A stretch of 64,000 nt of DNA from Nemertoderma westbladi. Its lineage: Eukaryota > Xenacoelomorpha > Nemertodermatida > Nemertodermatidae. Shown here one piece after another: positions 20,742-31,830 of this stretch. The notes beneath the pieces are model-generated. The model was not told the DNA's origin. It was given only the letters and a program-made list of their open reading frames with translations, and did not search any database. The position numbers and the translations under genes are program-made. The first letter of the stretch is position 1, and each line of letters begins with the position of its first letter. The stretch is taken from contig JAUCBJ010008846.1 of assembly GCA_032718475.1 (NCBI GenBank), forward strand, positions 1 to 64,000, in the 5' to 3' direction.

Positions 20742-21172
20742 GGTACTATGTACCCTCTTACTAACCTCCAACTAACTAGCGGTACTACGTACCCTCTAAC
20801 TCTTACTCTCTCTCCCTAACTAGCGGTACTATGTACCCTCTAACTCTTACTCTAACTCCACTAACGGTACTATGTACCCTCTTACTACTCTCTAACTCCA
20901 CTAACTATCGGTACTACGTACCCTCTTACTAACTTCCAACTCTACTCTTACTAACCGGTACTACGTACCCTCTTACTAACCTCTAACTCCACTAACCTTC
21001 TCTACTAACCAACGGTACTACGTACCCTCTAACTAACTACTCTAACTCTACTAACCATCGGTACTACGTACCCTCTTACTACTTCTCTAACACCTCTAAC
21101 TAACTGACTCCTAACTCTCGGTGCTACTTACCTCCTAACTAACTAACTAACTAACTCTGGGTACTACGTACC
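20742..21172. repeat. Ten GGTACTACGTACC palindromes spaced 39-60 bp
   Basis: Copies start at 20742, 20781, 20824, 20866, 20910, 20957, 21014, 21060, 21120 (degenerate) and 21160, separated by CTAACT-rich spacers. Each is GGTAC-TAC or TAT-GTACC. The cluster lies just upstream of the minus-strand TATA box. Confidence 0.9.
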
Positions 21173-21315
21173 TTCTAACTAACTCCTAACTAACTAACTA
21201 ACTCTAATTTTTATTTATTTTATTTTTTATTTTATGTGTGGGAAGGGCGTCTCGCCCTCAATCCCACCCCCCTCAGTCCAAAACTTGGACGACTAAACTA
21301 CACTCTAACTCCACC

Positions 21316-21927
21316 CTAAGGTGCCCCTTCTAATAGACAGCATTTCCCTACAGCTCTCCTGTAGGTTTTTCTGTCTTTCGCACCTATCTTGCCACCTATC
21401 CGCACTTCTACCGATCGGACTCTTCCGTCCTCATCGGAGTAAGTGCCTACAACTCTCGCCAACCGCCACTGGTTGTTGATGATGGTATCATCCGTAACGA
21501 TTACGAGATCTCCCTCTCTTAACTCCCTATTCGACTTCCTCCACTTGCTTCTTTTGTGAAGCGTGGGTAGGTATTCCTCAACCCACCTTCTCCAGTACTC
21601 TGCGCTTATCGCTTTAGCGACCTTCCAACTCTGGCGGGAGTGTATGTCATCTGGGTCTACACCCCGCATATCGATGGTCGCTGGCCTTTCCATTAGAAAA
21701 TGGCTGGGCGTCAGCACATCTAATGACTCAGGGTCATCATTCTCCGGATATAGCGGTCTGCTATTAATGATACCCTCGCACTTCGCAAGTACTGTTCTCA
21801 AGACGTCCTCCGTGACCATGTGGGTGTTCATTAACTTCGTCATGAGACGCTTCGAACTGCCCACCAGTCTCTCGACGCATCCTAGTGTATGTGGTGCATA
21901 CGGCGTCCTTCTCTCCCACTTTACTTG
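21316..21927 (-). pseudogene. BEL-1 integrase C-terminus and DUF5641 region
   Basis: The frame continues after a TGA at 21928-21930. It contains APHTLGCVERLVGSSKR, where the Glu supplies the third catalytic residue of the DDE integrase core, then the helix region with INSRPLYPE and LTPSHFLM. It ends in the basic beta-rich DUF5641 domain (YWRRWVEEYLPTLHKRSKW, LVIVTDDTIINNQWRLARV). This is the 3' end of BEL/Pao pol. The frame is the same as the preceding part. Confidence 0.88.
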
Positions 21928-23553
21928 TCATCGTCTCATGGCCGCCCTGACTTCCTCCCCTTCCAAGATCTCCAAGGCCTCTGCCATCTCGTTCTCTGCT
22001 CCCACAAAGTTGGTTCCGCTGTCGGAGTACATTACTGCGATTGTCCCACCTTTGCGGTCTCTGAACCTTTCTAATGCATTAATAAATGCTGATGCGGTTG
22101 CATCTTGGGCGAGTTCTATCCCTACCGCCCGCGTGTTGTTACATACGAAGATAATACCGTAGCGTTTCTCCGTGTGCCGCATCACCTTGATCTTTATCGG
22201 CCCGAACATGTCCACACCGCAATGTGTAAATGACGGGTCGTGCTGTCTTACTCTACTCGCTGGTAGTGGTGCCATCTCTTGTATGGCTCGCTCCTTCTTC
22301 GCTCGTCGGCAGGTCTGGCACTGCCCCACTACCGCTTTTACCTTCTTCCTCAACTGCTTGACCCAAAAGGTCCTCCGTATCTCCGAAAGGGTTCGGTTGG
22401 TGCCCCCGTGCAATATCGACTTGTGGGAGTCCCAGATAATCTGGTGGATTATTGGCGATCCTGTGGGAATGATGATGGGTTTCGGTGGTATGACTATGCT
22501 GTTGTTGTATCCCACCCTGGAGTTCATTACTAGAATCCCGTCGTCATTAAGTTGTGGTGACAGCGTGATCAACTCGCTGTCTCGTCGGAGATGCTGTTGT
22601 TTACCGACGCGTTCCACCTCGTCGCCATAGCTCTTCCGTTGTTCATAGCGGATTACTGCTTTGGCCGCTTCTTCCAGATCTATTGTTCTCCTGATCTTCT
22701 TGCATTTGCCAACTCCCGCGAGGAAATTCCCGAAGGCTCTCCAGTACGCCACTAGTTTCTTGGTCTTGTACCAACTAGAGCTGTAGCTGAGGAGTTTATC
22801 CGTCGGGTTATCGCACAGTTCTTCTGGCTTAGGTTGCACGTCCCTTATCTCCCTCACCATCTGGGAGTATATCTCTTCTCCCTCTGAATCTCCCTCTTCT
22901 CCTTCTGACACTACCTCTCCTGAGCCCGGGTCCACCTTTCTCATCGGCGGCCAGGCCTCCTTGTCGCTCAGAAACTGCGGCCCGTGTTGCCACAATCCTT
23001 CCTTTTTTAAGAAAGTGTGGCGTGCCACGCCCCTTGATAACAAGTCCGCTGGGTTCTCGTCCGTTGGGCAGTAGTGCCACCTTTCCAATTCTGTGGTCAC
23101 CCTTATCTCGTTCACCCTATTCGCGATGAATATAGGGTATCTCGTCCTTTCGTTATGTAGCCAACCAAGCACTACCATGGAATCCGTCCAGTAGTGTGTC
23201 TCCACTATGTTGGGAATAGTATCCACTAGGTAGGCTGTGGCCCTAACTCCTAGTATGGCAGCTGTCAATTCTAGTTTGGGAACTGATGCTGAATCTGGCG
23301 GCGTTGACTTAGCTTTGCTAAAGGCCAGTCTGGGCTTGTGAGCCCCCTCTCGTTGTACTAAATAGAGTGCCGCTCCGTACGCCTCCAACGACGCATCGGA
23401 GAACATGTGTAAGTCCAGATTCGTCATGTTCCCATCCGGGAAATACACTCGCGGCATGTTGTATGTTCCCATCTTCTCCAAACCTTCTGTCCACTTACAC
23501 CACTGTTTCTTGATCTCCTCTGGTACCTCTACATCCCACTCATCCTTCAGTTT
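21928..23553 (-). pseudogene. BEL-1 RNase H and integrase core
   Basis: The frame lies between a TAG (23554-23556) and a TGA (21928-21930) and is in register with both neighbours. RNase H residues are visible in MFSDASLEAYGAALY (D), KLELTAAILG (E), YWTDSMVVLGWL (D) and ENPADLLSRG. The integrase zinc-binding region follows, with SHKSILHGG and CQTCRRAKKE. The catalytic core shows GVDMFGP and MYSDSGTNF, the two Asp of DDE. The final Glu lies beyond the TGA. RNase H degrades the RNA template and integrase inserts the cDNA. With two stops, this copy would not give a full protein without readthrough. Confidence 0.9.
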
Positions 23554-25571
23554 CTATACTCTCTTGAGTATCTGTTTCCCCGTGACTAGTAGTGGGGATG
23601 CTAGACCTAGGGGATCGTATATTCTTGCTATGTATGACACATAGCCTCTCTTTGTGTGGATGTCTGCGCCCTCCTGGCTCAGCTGGTACTTCAGTTCATC
23701 TGTCTCTCTGTTCCGCACGATTCCCAGTGCCTTCTGTTGAGATTCTGTCCTCTTGTTCGCCATGTCCTGCCCTTTGGCCGTTGTGGGATTATCCATAGTC
23801 GATTCTGGTCTCTCGTCCCCTATCGCCTTGATAAATTCCTCCGAACTGGATTGGAATTTGGTCAGGTTAAAGCCGGATCCTTTTAGGATGTCACGAACCT
23901 CGCGCCCTGTGTCCAGTATCTCCTTAACCGTATTTCCAGACTCCATTCCGTCGTCTACGTAGAAGCCGCGTCGAATCATATCGACGGCCCTAGTGCTGTA
24001 TCTATCCTCCTTCCCCTTCACTGTATCTCTTACTGCCATAGTTGTCGTAAATGAAGACGACTTGGCTCCCATGTTCTGTACTACCATCTTGTACGTCAGT
24101 ATTATCGACGGTTCTTCGTCACCGTTGTACCACCACAAGAAGCGTTGACTGTCGCTATCTTCCTCCGTTACACGGACTTGGTTGAACATGCCTTCTATGT
24201 CACACGTGAAGGCGTGTTTCCCATTTCTAAATCTAAGTAGGACCTCTATCCCTGAGTTGTATATGTTCGGACCTTCTAGTAGATAGTCGTTTAAGCATTT
24301 TCCGTTGGTCTTTGCCGATGCGTCAACTACCATCCGCAGTTTACCTTTCTTCGGGTCTAAAGCCACGTGGAGTGGTAGGTAATACGTCCTATCCGTGTTT
24401 GGTTCGTCGACCGGTAACTCCACGGCCCATCCTTTCTCGACGTACTTCTTAATCGTTCTGTGGATGTACTCATTCTTCTCGGGGCTCCGTTTTAGTGTCT
24501 GCTTCAGCTTGCGGAGCCTCGTGAGTACCATCCCTCTATTATCGGGCAGTGGTAGCTTCGGTAGCTTCCATACCATTCCTATGGTGTACCGCCCCTCGTC
24601 GCATTTCATAGACTCCTCTACGCTCTGCTGAGCCTGTTTGTCTTCCACCGAGGTCCCGACCCCGGTCTCCTTTAATCCTTCAAAATCCTGTCTGAGCAGT
24701 CTTTTAAGCTGCTCCTCTGCTCTCTCATCACTCATTTCCTGCATAGTTCCCGCGAACATGCATCCTGATGTCTCCGACATCCTAAATGGTATCTTGCTCT
24801 TGATTGGGCCACTCAGCGTCCACCCGAATGGTGTCAGTATCGCCACCGGGTCACACTGCTTGTCTTTGCCGAAGACCGTTTGCATTCTTTTGTGGGCCGT
24901 TGGGCAGTCCATTCCTACTATGATGGATACCTTCCTAACGTCCACCTCTGGGATTGAGAAGTCGATATCATCCAGAAATTTATATTGTTTGACCTCGATG
25001 TTGGTTGGCCGTCTGGCATTGATGTTTATTGACTCTATCACTTGGATGGGGTCGATGCTCGCCCCATAGTCGCATCCTGGTGCTATTGCTGCGATGGTGC
25101 ACCGTCCGGTTCTCATCTCCAGGACCTCATCTTTGCTGGAGATGGTTGTCACCGCCATTCTACTTGGCCTCGTTCTCAATCCTATTTCTTCGGCCACCCA
25201 ATCCTCGACTAATGTGAAAGCAGCTCCACTATCAACCAGCATTAGTGTTGTTACTGATCGATTGCCTTCTCCAATCACTCGCACAGGTACTACCCCAAGT
25301 AGCACCGTTCCTCTCTTCTTCGTCCCTACTGTGCTCATTGCCATCGTTTGGCCTTTCCTTTGACCGAACTTGACCGGCGTCTCCTTGCATTGCCTAGCTC
25401 TATGTCCACTCATCACACATCGCGAGCAGATCTCATTCCTCGCCGCATATTCTACCTGATCTTCCCTGGGTAGCGCTTGCCAGTATCTGCAGTTCATGGT
25501 TTGATGAAGCGCATTTGTATGTAGCTGGCATTTGCTCTTTGGGTCGTAGCCCTCCTTATACAGTGCATTGC
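23554..25571 (-). pseudogene. BEL-1 gag end, protease and reverse transcriptase
   Basis: Numbered from the Met at 25497, a CCHC knuckle (CSRCVMSGHRARQC, residues 24-37) is followed by an aspartic protease with DSGA at 89-92 and by BEL/Pao reverse transcriptase. RT motifs are RMVVDASAK, FTCDIEGMF and FYVDD (YVDD at 513-516). The frame is open upstream of that Met to the LINE junction and carries Pao-type gag sequence (CQLHTNALHQ), so translation would begin further upstream. It ends at a single in-frame TAG between RT and RNase H. Gag and pol are fused in one frame, as usual for BEL/Pao. Confidence 0.92.
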
Positions 25572-25582
25572 GTATCGCAGCT

Positions 25583-27059
25583 TAAAATCTTTAAAGTCTT
25601 TAAAATACCTGAGTGTTTAAAGCTCATCTATCCCATCATAGTAGACATGTACCGTACAACAAGAGTCCCACAAGAAATGAAAACAAATAAGTTGGTGCCA
25701 GTTCCCAAGAAGGGCAACCTAACACTCTATGGTTCTTTTCGGGGAATCTCATTGATCTCGATTGCTGCAAAACTATACAATAGAATTCTATTAAATCGCA
25801 TCAGGGATCCCATTGAGAGACTGCTACGTGGAAATCAGAATGGGTTCCGTAAAGGTCGTGGGACCATGGAGCCCATTTTGGCACTTAGAAGGATAATTGA
25901 AGAGTTATCAAAAAAGAAAGACAGGCATCTGGCTGTTATCTTTGTTGACTTCTTCAAGGCCTTTGATTCAGTCTCTCGCTCACGTATGTTCAGCATACTT
26001 TCATTATATGGGATTCCTGATGAAATTATTGCAGCAATCAGATCAGTATACGATGGTTCGACAACATTTGTGTCTACTGTTGACGGTGACACAGAACCAT
26101 TTGAAGTGTTATGGGGCGTCCTCCAAGGAGACACACTTGCACCATTCTTGTTCATTATTGTGGTTGACTATGTTCTACGCATGTCCTTAGATCATCATAA
26201 TGATGATGGGGTGATGATAACTCCACCTACTGGCTCCAGAAGTCGAGGAAATCCTGCCAAGTACCTAACTGATCTAGACTTTGCTGATGACTTAGGAGTA
26301 CTCTCAGAATCATTAGAGGGAGCCCAGCGGCTCCTCAGCTCATTAGAACATGCTGCTTCTAGTGTTGGTCTTTTTATTAACTCCAGAAAGACCAAAATTC
26401 TGACAGTTAACTTTGAAAGTCCTCAGCAAGTCTCTGATCGGATGAGCATAAGCTCAAAGGATGGTATGCTTGAGCATGTGGACGACTTCTGTTACCTGGG
26501 ATCATGGATCCGGAAGTCAGGTGAGGACCTTCGAATACGTAAGGGAAAGGCATGGGCAGCCTTGAATAGGCTTTCCAGGATTTGGAAGTCACCTAGAATT
26601 AATCGGAAACTTAAGGTCCGATTATTTAGAGCAGCAGTAGTTCCAGTACTCCTCTACGGGAGTCCATGCTGGGCTCTAACTGCTGAGGACACCAAATCTC
26701 TGGATGGCACATTCACAAGAATGCTACGCCGGGTACATTGTGTCAAGTACAATGCTCACATCTCCAACCAGACACTATATAACATTGGAGGTGTCTCATT
26801 GGTTCCCCCAAGCTTGACACTAGAACAAAATCGCCTCCGCTTTGCAGGACATTGCTTTCGCCGTGAGGACCAGCCAGTGCATAATCTTGTACTTTGGCAG
26901 CCTCATGGAGTGAATAAGCATGGTGGACAGCCCATGACTTTCTTGAGACGCATCTTAAAGGACACTGGCCTTAAAGATGCGGATGATCTAGCAAATGTCA
27001 TGGGTGATAGGGAGTTGTGGCGGTGCAATTTTGTTGACAAGCCGGCACAGCATTCTTAA
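25583..27059 (+). CDS. LINE reverse transcriptase (partial ORF2)
   Basis: About 490 codons are open to the stop at 27057-27059. RT motifs in order are FRGISLISIAAK, QNGFRKGRGTMEP, AVIFVDFFKAFD, WGVLQGDTLAPFLFI and the catalytic DLDFADDLGVL, followed by the thumb (FCYLGSWIRKSG). The C-terminal LINE region has LLYGSPCWAL, RLRFAGHCFRR and a terminal DRELWRCNF. The N-terminal endonuclease is missing through 5' truncation. The remaining frame is intact, which suggests a young insertion. The clade (CR1/L2/Jockey-like) cannot be fixed by eye. The fragment cannot drive its own retrotransposition without the missing half. Confidence 0.92.
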
Positions 27060-27109
27060 AAATGCAGCTGCAATGCAGCATGCCGATCCTAGTAGTAGTA
27101 GTAGTAGTA
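25583..27109 (+). mobile_element. 5'-truncated LINE inserted in BEL-1 gag
   Basis: The insertion is flanked by an 11-bp duplication, GTATCGCAGCT, at 25572-25582 and 27110-27120. The 3' end carries ATGCCGATCC and a TAG/GTA repeat tail. The 5' end is truncated within the region before RT; no endonuclease domain is present. It lies opposite to the BEL element. Fragments of the same family occur at 9832-9867, 13393-13960 and 55431-55500. Confidence 0.92.
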
Positions 27110-27120
27110 GTATCGCAGCT

Positions 27121-27318
27121 GCGTTTGTACCAAAGTCCCTACTATTCTTATTGTTTGGGTTCGGCCTACTGGACGTACTGGGGTTATATTTATTCGTGTT
27201 GTTATTGTTCCCCTGTCCGTTCCATGGTGTGGTCTTACCTTCGGCTACCTGTGGACTTGCAGTCCCCTGCGTCGCTGCATATGGCAGTGATTGCCTGAGC
27301 TTCGGTAATGCGTTTGAC
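27121..27318 (-). pseudogene. BEL-1 gag piece on the far side of the LINE
   Basis: The minus-strand frame continues the gag of BEL-1 across the LINE. It is rich in Asn, Pro and Ser (NNNNTNKYNPSTSS), a low-complexity linker before the Pao gag zinc region. With one copy of the 11-bp duplication discounted, the frame runs on without a shift into the part at 25571. The gag is cut off at 27318, where 17 bp of 47-bp satellite begin. The N-terminal gag domain and the 5' LTR are missing. Confidence 0.8.
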
Positions 27319-27335
27319 GTCCTTGCCCTGCTCAC
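27319..27335 (+). repeat. 17-bp relic of the 47-bp satellite
   Basis: GTCCTTGCCCTGCTCAC matches the satellite unit exactly (position 36 through 47, then 1 to 5). It separates the truncated BEL-1 gag from the LTR of BEL-2, so both elements lie within former satellite DNA. Confidence 0.8.
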
Positions 27336-27610
27336 TGTCGTACATGTATCAACCAATTACTTGGTTGTAATGGAAAATGATCTTTTAATGTAAAACTTTA
27401 CTGTTTTCTTGATAATATAAATGTTAATTAATCTACACAAATCCCGTCACCTCAATACTTCATATATCAAATTAATTATAGTATGAGTCGAACACATGTT
27501 GGCACATAAAGTGGTACTGTAACTTGTATCATATTGTTTGCATAGTAAATCAATTAATGTAAGTGTGAGGTATGATCTCATAAGTGGATAAAATAATATA
27601 TTGCACGACA
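27336..27610 (-). repeat. 275-bp 3' LTR of BEL-2
   Basis: The ends form a perfect 6-bp inverted repeat, TGTCGT at 27336 and ACGACA at 27610. On the minus strand it is preceded by the purine tract GCAAGGGAGGAG (27611-27622). It is bounded on the other side by satellite sequence. It is very AT-rich. No partner 5' LTR is in the window. Confidence 0.8.
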
Positions 27611-27622
27611 CTCCTCCCTTGC
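27611..27622 (-). other. Polypurine tract of BEL-2
   Basis: GCAAGGGAGGAG on the minus strand directly abuts the LTR. Confidence 0.65.
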
Positions 27623-27887
27623 ATATCATGCAAAATCTAAATCAATAAAATAATTACATAACACTACTGTACTGATATGATTTATCCCTCAACACAATAA
27701 ATAAATTCTACAGTACATAATTGTAAATTGAAAGTAATTTTCATTTACAGTACTACATAAGCTTACATACGTTTCCGCTATATAAACAATAATCTTACTT
27801 GTATAATACTAAGTAGAACACAATTATTCACTAAATATATGATAAAGTTACATAATCCAACTCGAATTTGTTCAATACTGTATGTAA
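27623..27887 (-). other. 3' untranslated spacer of BEL-2
   Basis: AT-rich sequence between the pol stop and the polypurine tract. No gene is seen. Confidence 0.5.
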
Positions 27888-29909
27888 TTATTTTGCATTG
27901 TAAAATCCTGGTTTTATTTTTCTCTTAGCCAAGCGTGAAAGACGAGAATTGTCAGTTATGATCGCTGTCTCATCGTTTGTTATCTTATTTTCTACTGGAA
28001 GAACTGGCTTGAGATTATCTTTATCTGGTTTAATAGTCGTGTCAGTTGGTTTGTCCGCTGTTATTTCCAATGGAATAACATAACGTATGGAACGAGTAAG
28101 AAGTCTTGCTTCCCGACCTCTTTCAGCAACATTTACTGTTATTGCGCGAATAACTCCATCACGACTTACTATCAACTTGTTAACCATACACAACTTCCAG
28201 AGACATCTTGGAAGTTTTTCATCAAGAAGTAAACACATATCTCCAACCTTAGGGATGATTGTGTTCCTGTTATTGTGATTTTGGGAACGATGGTGTTGCC
28301 GAAGTTCTGCGACGTATTCTTCACGAAATAATTTCCAATATAAATTGGACGCTCTTTCTTGATATTTAAGTCGATTTATAAGATTCGTTCGAGACAAATC
28401 TAGATTAATTGATTTTACGGTAGGGGATGGAAGTGCACAGAGTCTTTTTCCTACCAAGAAATGGCTGGGTGTCAATATCTGGTAATTTTCTTTGCTGTCG
28501 CTATAAATAAAGGTTAGTGGTCTGCTATTAACAACTGCCTCACATGATGTAAGTACAGTACGAATTTCCTCTTCAGTTAAAACTGCTCTCCCTAACGTCT
28601 TGCGAAGAACTCCTTTGGTCACACCGACCAAACGCTCTATAAAGCCATATGCCGCCGGGTAGCGTTCTACATTAAATACCCATTTTGTTAAGAGTTCTCC
28701 AAACTCCTTGCGTACTATGTCACTGTCAAGAAATTTGTTATAGAGTTTGATATCTGCTGCTGATCGTTTGAATGTAGAAGCATTGTCACTAAAAATTAAT
28801 GATGGAACTCCACGTCTTGCTATAAATCGCCGGAATGCACTGATAAATGCTGCAACACTTAAGCTGGTCACGAGTTCCAAGTGCACTGCTCTTACTACGG
28901 CACAAGTGAACAGACATATATAAACCTTAAATGTTGAACCAATCGGATCGGAAAGAGATCTAACTGCCATCACTGGTCCTGCAAAATCTATCCCGACATT
29001 AGTAAAGGGACTTGTGTCGATAGTCATGCGTTCAATGGGCAAAGGACTTGTTTCCTGTTTTGTATAAGGTCTGCCTTGTATTCTTTTACAGGTTACACAG
29101 TTTCGTAAAACATTCTTAATGACTTGACGCGCTCGGGGGATCCAATATCTTTCCCGTATTTGTACCAGCGTGTCTCTTACACGTGAATGCATAACTTTAT
29201 GATGAGCATTTAAAATTACTAGCTTAGTGAAATGATCTTTCGGTGGGAGTAGTATTGGATTTTGAGCCTGCCATGTTAAGTATGGGGTCTGTGCTCTACC
29301 TTTGGAGCGTAATACACCTTGGTGGTCAATAAATAAGTTTAATTGCTTAATAATGTTTGGACATCGACCACGTTTCGGTTGTTGCAAGTATTCTAATTCT
29401 GGTTTATAATGTTCTAATTGTATCATTCGAAGTAGTGTAATTTCCGCTTGAGTCATTTCTTCTGCCGAAGGAACTACACTTAGGGAAAGCGGATGTTTGT
29501 GTATGCTTGCTCGAATGTTGCTCACAAACCTGAGCACCCACGCAAGCTTTCGTATAATTACAGTATGATTGCTATAATTGGAGTATGGGAAACAATTGCT
29601 AATAACTTCATCGGGTGATTTAATGGTCGTAACAGCTACAATGGATGATTTGAATTCCTTTAGACAATCTTGGGATACCTCTATTGGATCTATAACTAAT
29701 TTGTTCGGCCAAGTTTCCTCTTCTGCGCTTAAGAACTTTGGGCCATTGAACCAAGTAGTTGCCTTTATGAGTTGTTCTACTGTCATACCTCTTGTGGGTA
29801 AGTCGGCGGATTTTGTATTCCTGGACAAAACCGCCACTGTCCTTTCAATTGTTGAGTTAATGAACGTATCTCCGGAACCCTGGATTGAACCCACTGTTTG
29901 CAGTTTGAA
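27888..29909 (-). pseudogene. BEL-2 pol fragment: RNase H end, integrase, DUF5641
   Basis: A minus-strand frame of about 670 codons is uninterrupted. It begins in the last part of RNase H (NTKSADLPTRG). The integrase zinc region has H231, H236, C266 and C269 (numbered from codon 29894). The DDE core shows GIDFAGP (D303), FSDNASTF (D370) and GFIERLVG (E420). The DUF5641 domain follows (YWKLFREEYVAELRQHH, GDMCLLLDEKLPRCLWKL), then a Thr/Asp/Lys-rich tail. Protease, RT and gag are absent: a stop lies at 29910 and satellite begins by 29936. The integrase itself looks intact. It differs clearly from BEL-1, so it is a separate family. Confidence 0.92.
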
Positions 29910-30049
29910 CTAGTCGCTTTTATCCAGTAAAGTTATCCATTCTTCAATGTTCCTTCCTGGTGCTGTCCTTGCCCAGCTCACTCCCACCCTTCACTGTTCC
30001 TTCCTGGTGCTGTCCTTGCCCTACTCACTCCCACACTTCACTGTTCCTT

Positions 30050-31830
30050 CCTGGTGCTGTCCTTGCCCTTTTCCCTCATGGTGCTGTCCTTGCCCAGCTC
30101 ACTCCCATCCTTCACTTTTCCGTCCTGGTGCTGTCCTTGCCCTGCTCACTCCCACCCTTCACTGTTCCACCCTGGTGCTGTCCTTGCCCTGCTCACTCCC
30201 ACCCTTCACTGTTCCACCCTGGTGCTGTCCTTGCCCTGCTCACTCCCACCCTTCACTGTTCCTTCCTGGTGCTGTCCTTGCCCTACTCACTCCCACACTT
30301 CACTGTTCCTTCCTGGTGCTGTCCTTGCCCTACTCACTCCCATTCTCCATTGTTCCCTCATGGTGCTGTCCTTGCCCTGCTCACTCCCACCCTTCACTGT
30401 TCCGTCCTGGTGATGTCCTTGCCCTACTCACTCCCACACTTCACTGTTCCTTCCTGGTGCTGTCCTTGTCCTTTTCCCTCATGGTGCTGTCCTTGCCCTA
30501 CTCACTCCCACACTTCACTGTTCCTTCCTGGTGCTGTCCTTGCCCTTTTCCCTCATGGTGCTGTCCTTGCCCTGCTCACTCCCACCCTTCACTGTTCCGT
30601 CCTGGTGCGGTCCTTGCCCTACTCACTCCCACACTTCACTGTTCCTTCCTGGTGCTGTCCTTGCCCTTTTCCCTCATGGTGCTGTCCTTGCCCAGCTCAC
30701 TCCCACCATTCACTGTTCCTTCCCTGTGCTGTCCTTGCCCTACTCACTCCCATTCTCCATTTTTCCCTCATGGTGCTGTCCTTGCCCTGCTCACTCCCAC
30801 ACTTCACTGTTCCGTCCTGGTGCTGTCCTTGCCCTGCTCACTCCCACCCTTCACTGTTCCTTCCTGGTGCTGTCCTTGCCCTGCTCACCCCCACCCTCCA
30901 CGGTTCCTTCCTGGTGCTGTCCTTGCCCTACTCACTCCCATTCTCCATTGTTCCCTCATGGTGCTGTCCTTGCCCTGCTCACTCCCACCCTTCACTGTTC
31001 CGTCCTGGTGATGTCCTTGCCCTACTCACTCCCACACTTCACTGTTCCTTCCTGGTGCTGTCCTTGCCCTTTTCCCTCATGGTGCTGTCCTTGCCCTACT
31101 CACTCCCACACTTCACTGTTCCTTCCTGGTGCTGTCCTTGCCCTTTTCCCTCATGGTGCTGTCCTTGCCCTGCTCACTCCCACCCTTCACTGTTCCGTCC
31201 TGGTGCTGTCCTTGCCCTGCTCACTCCCACCCTTCACTGTTCCTTCCTGGTGCTGTCCTTGCCCTACTCGCTCCCACACTTCACTGTTCCTTCCTGGTGC
31301 TGTCCTTGCCCTTTTCCCTCATGGTGCTGTCCTTGCCCTACTCACTCCCACACTTCACTGTTCCTTCCTGGTGCTGTCCTTGCCCTTTTCCCTCATGGTG
31401 CTGTCCTTGCCCTGCTCACTCCCACCCTTCACTGTTCCGTCCTGGTGCTGTCCTTGCCCTGCTCACTCCCACCCTTCACTGTTCCTTCCTGGTGCTGTCC
31501 TTGCCCTACTCACTCCCACACTTCACTGTTCCTTCCTGGTGCTGTCCTTGCCCTTTTCCCTCATGGTGCTGTCCTTGCCCTACTCACTCCCACACTTCAC
31601 TGTTCCTTCCTGGTGCTGTCCTTGCCCTTTTCCCTCATGGTGCTGTCCTTGCCCTGCTCACTCCCACCCTTCACTGTTCCGTCCTGGTGCTGCCCTTGCC
31701 CTGCTCACTCCCACCCTTCACTGTTCCTTCCTGGTGCTGTCCTTGCCCTACTCACTCCCACACTTCACTGTTCCTTCCTGGTGCTGTCCTTGCCCTTTTC
31801 CCTCATGGTGCTGTCCTTGCCCAGCTCATT
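30050..31830 (+). repeat. Domain with truncated 27-bp units
   Basis: Here full 47-bp units alternate with units lacking about 20 bp (the CTCACTCCCACCCTTCACTG half), seen as GCCCTTTTCCCTCATGGTGC. The pattern repeats many times, which suggests amplification of a compound unit that includes the deletion. Confidence 0.85.

Larger units (their letters stand above)
20317..21267 (-). repeat. Candidate LTR with palindrome array, TATA and poly(A) signals
   Basis: On the minus strand the segment follows a purine tract (GAGGGGGGTGGGAT, about 21268-21282) just past the BEL pol stop. It starts TGAGGGCG and may end CACTCA, giving TGAG/CTCA ends. Within it come ten GGTAC-TAC-GTACC palindromes, then TATATATAG at 20706-20714, then AATAAA at 20512-20526. 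That is the order U3, TATA, poly(A) expected of an LTR. No second copy is present, so the ends are not proven. It may be the 3' LTR of BEL-1, the 5' LTR of the exonuclease-gag element, or an internal promoter region. Confidence 0.45.

Noticed and set aside
26995-27393. Plus-strand frame of 132 codons at the LINE end
   Set aside because: It crosses the LINE tail, the BEL gag and the satellite relic, so it cannot be a real gene.
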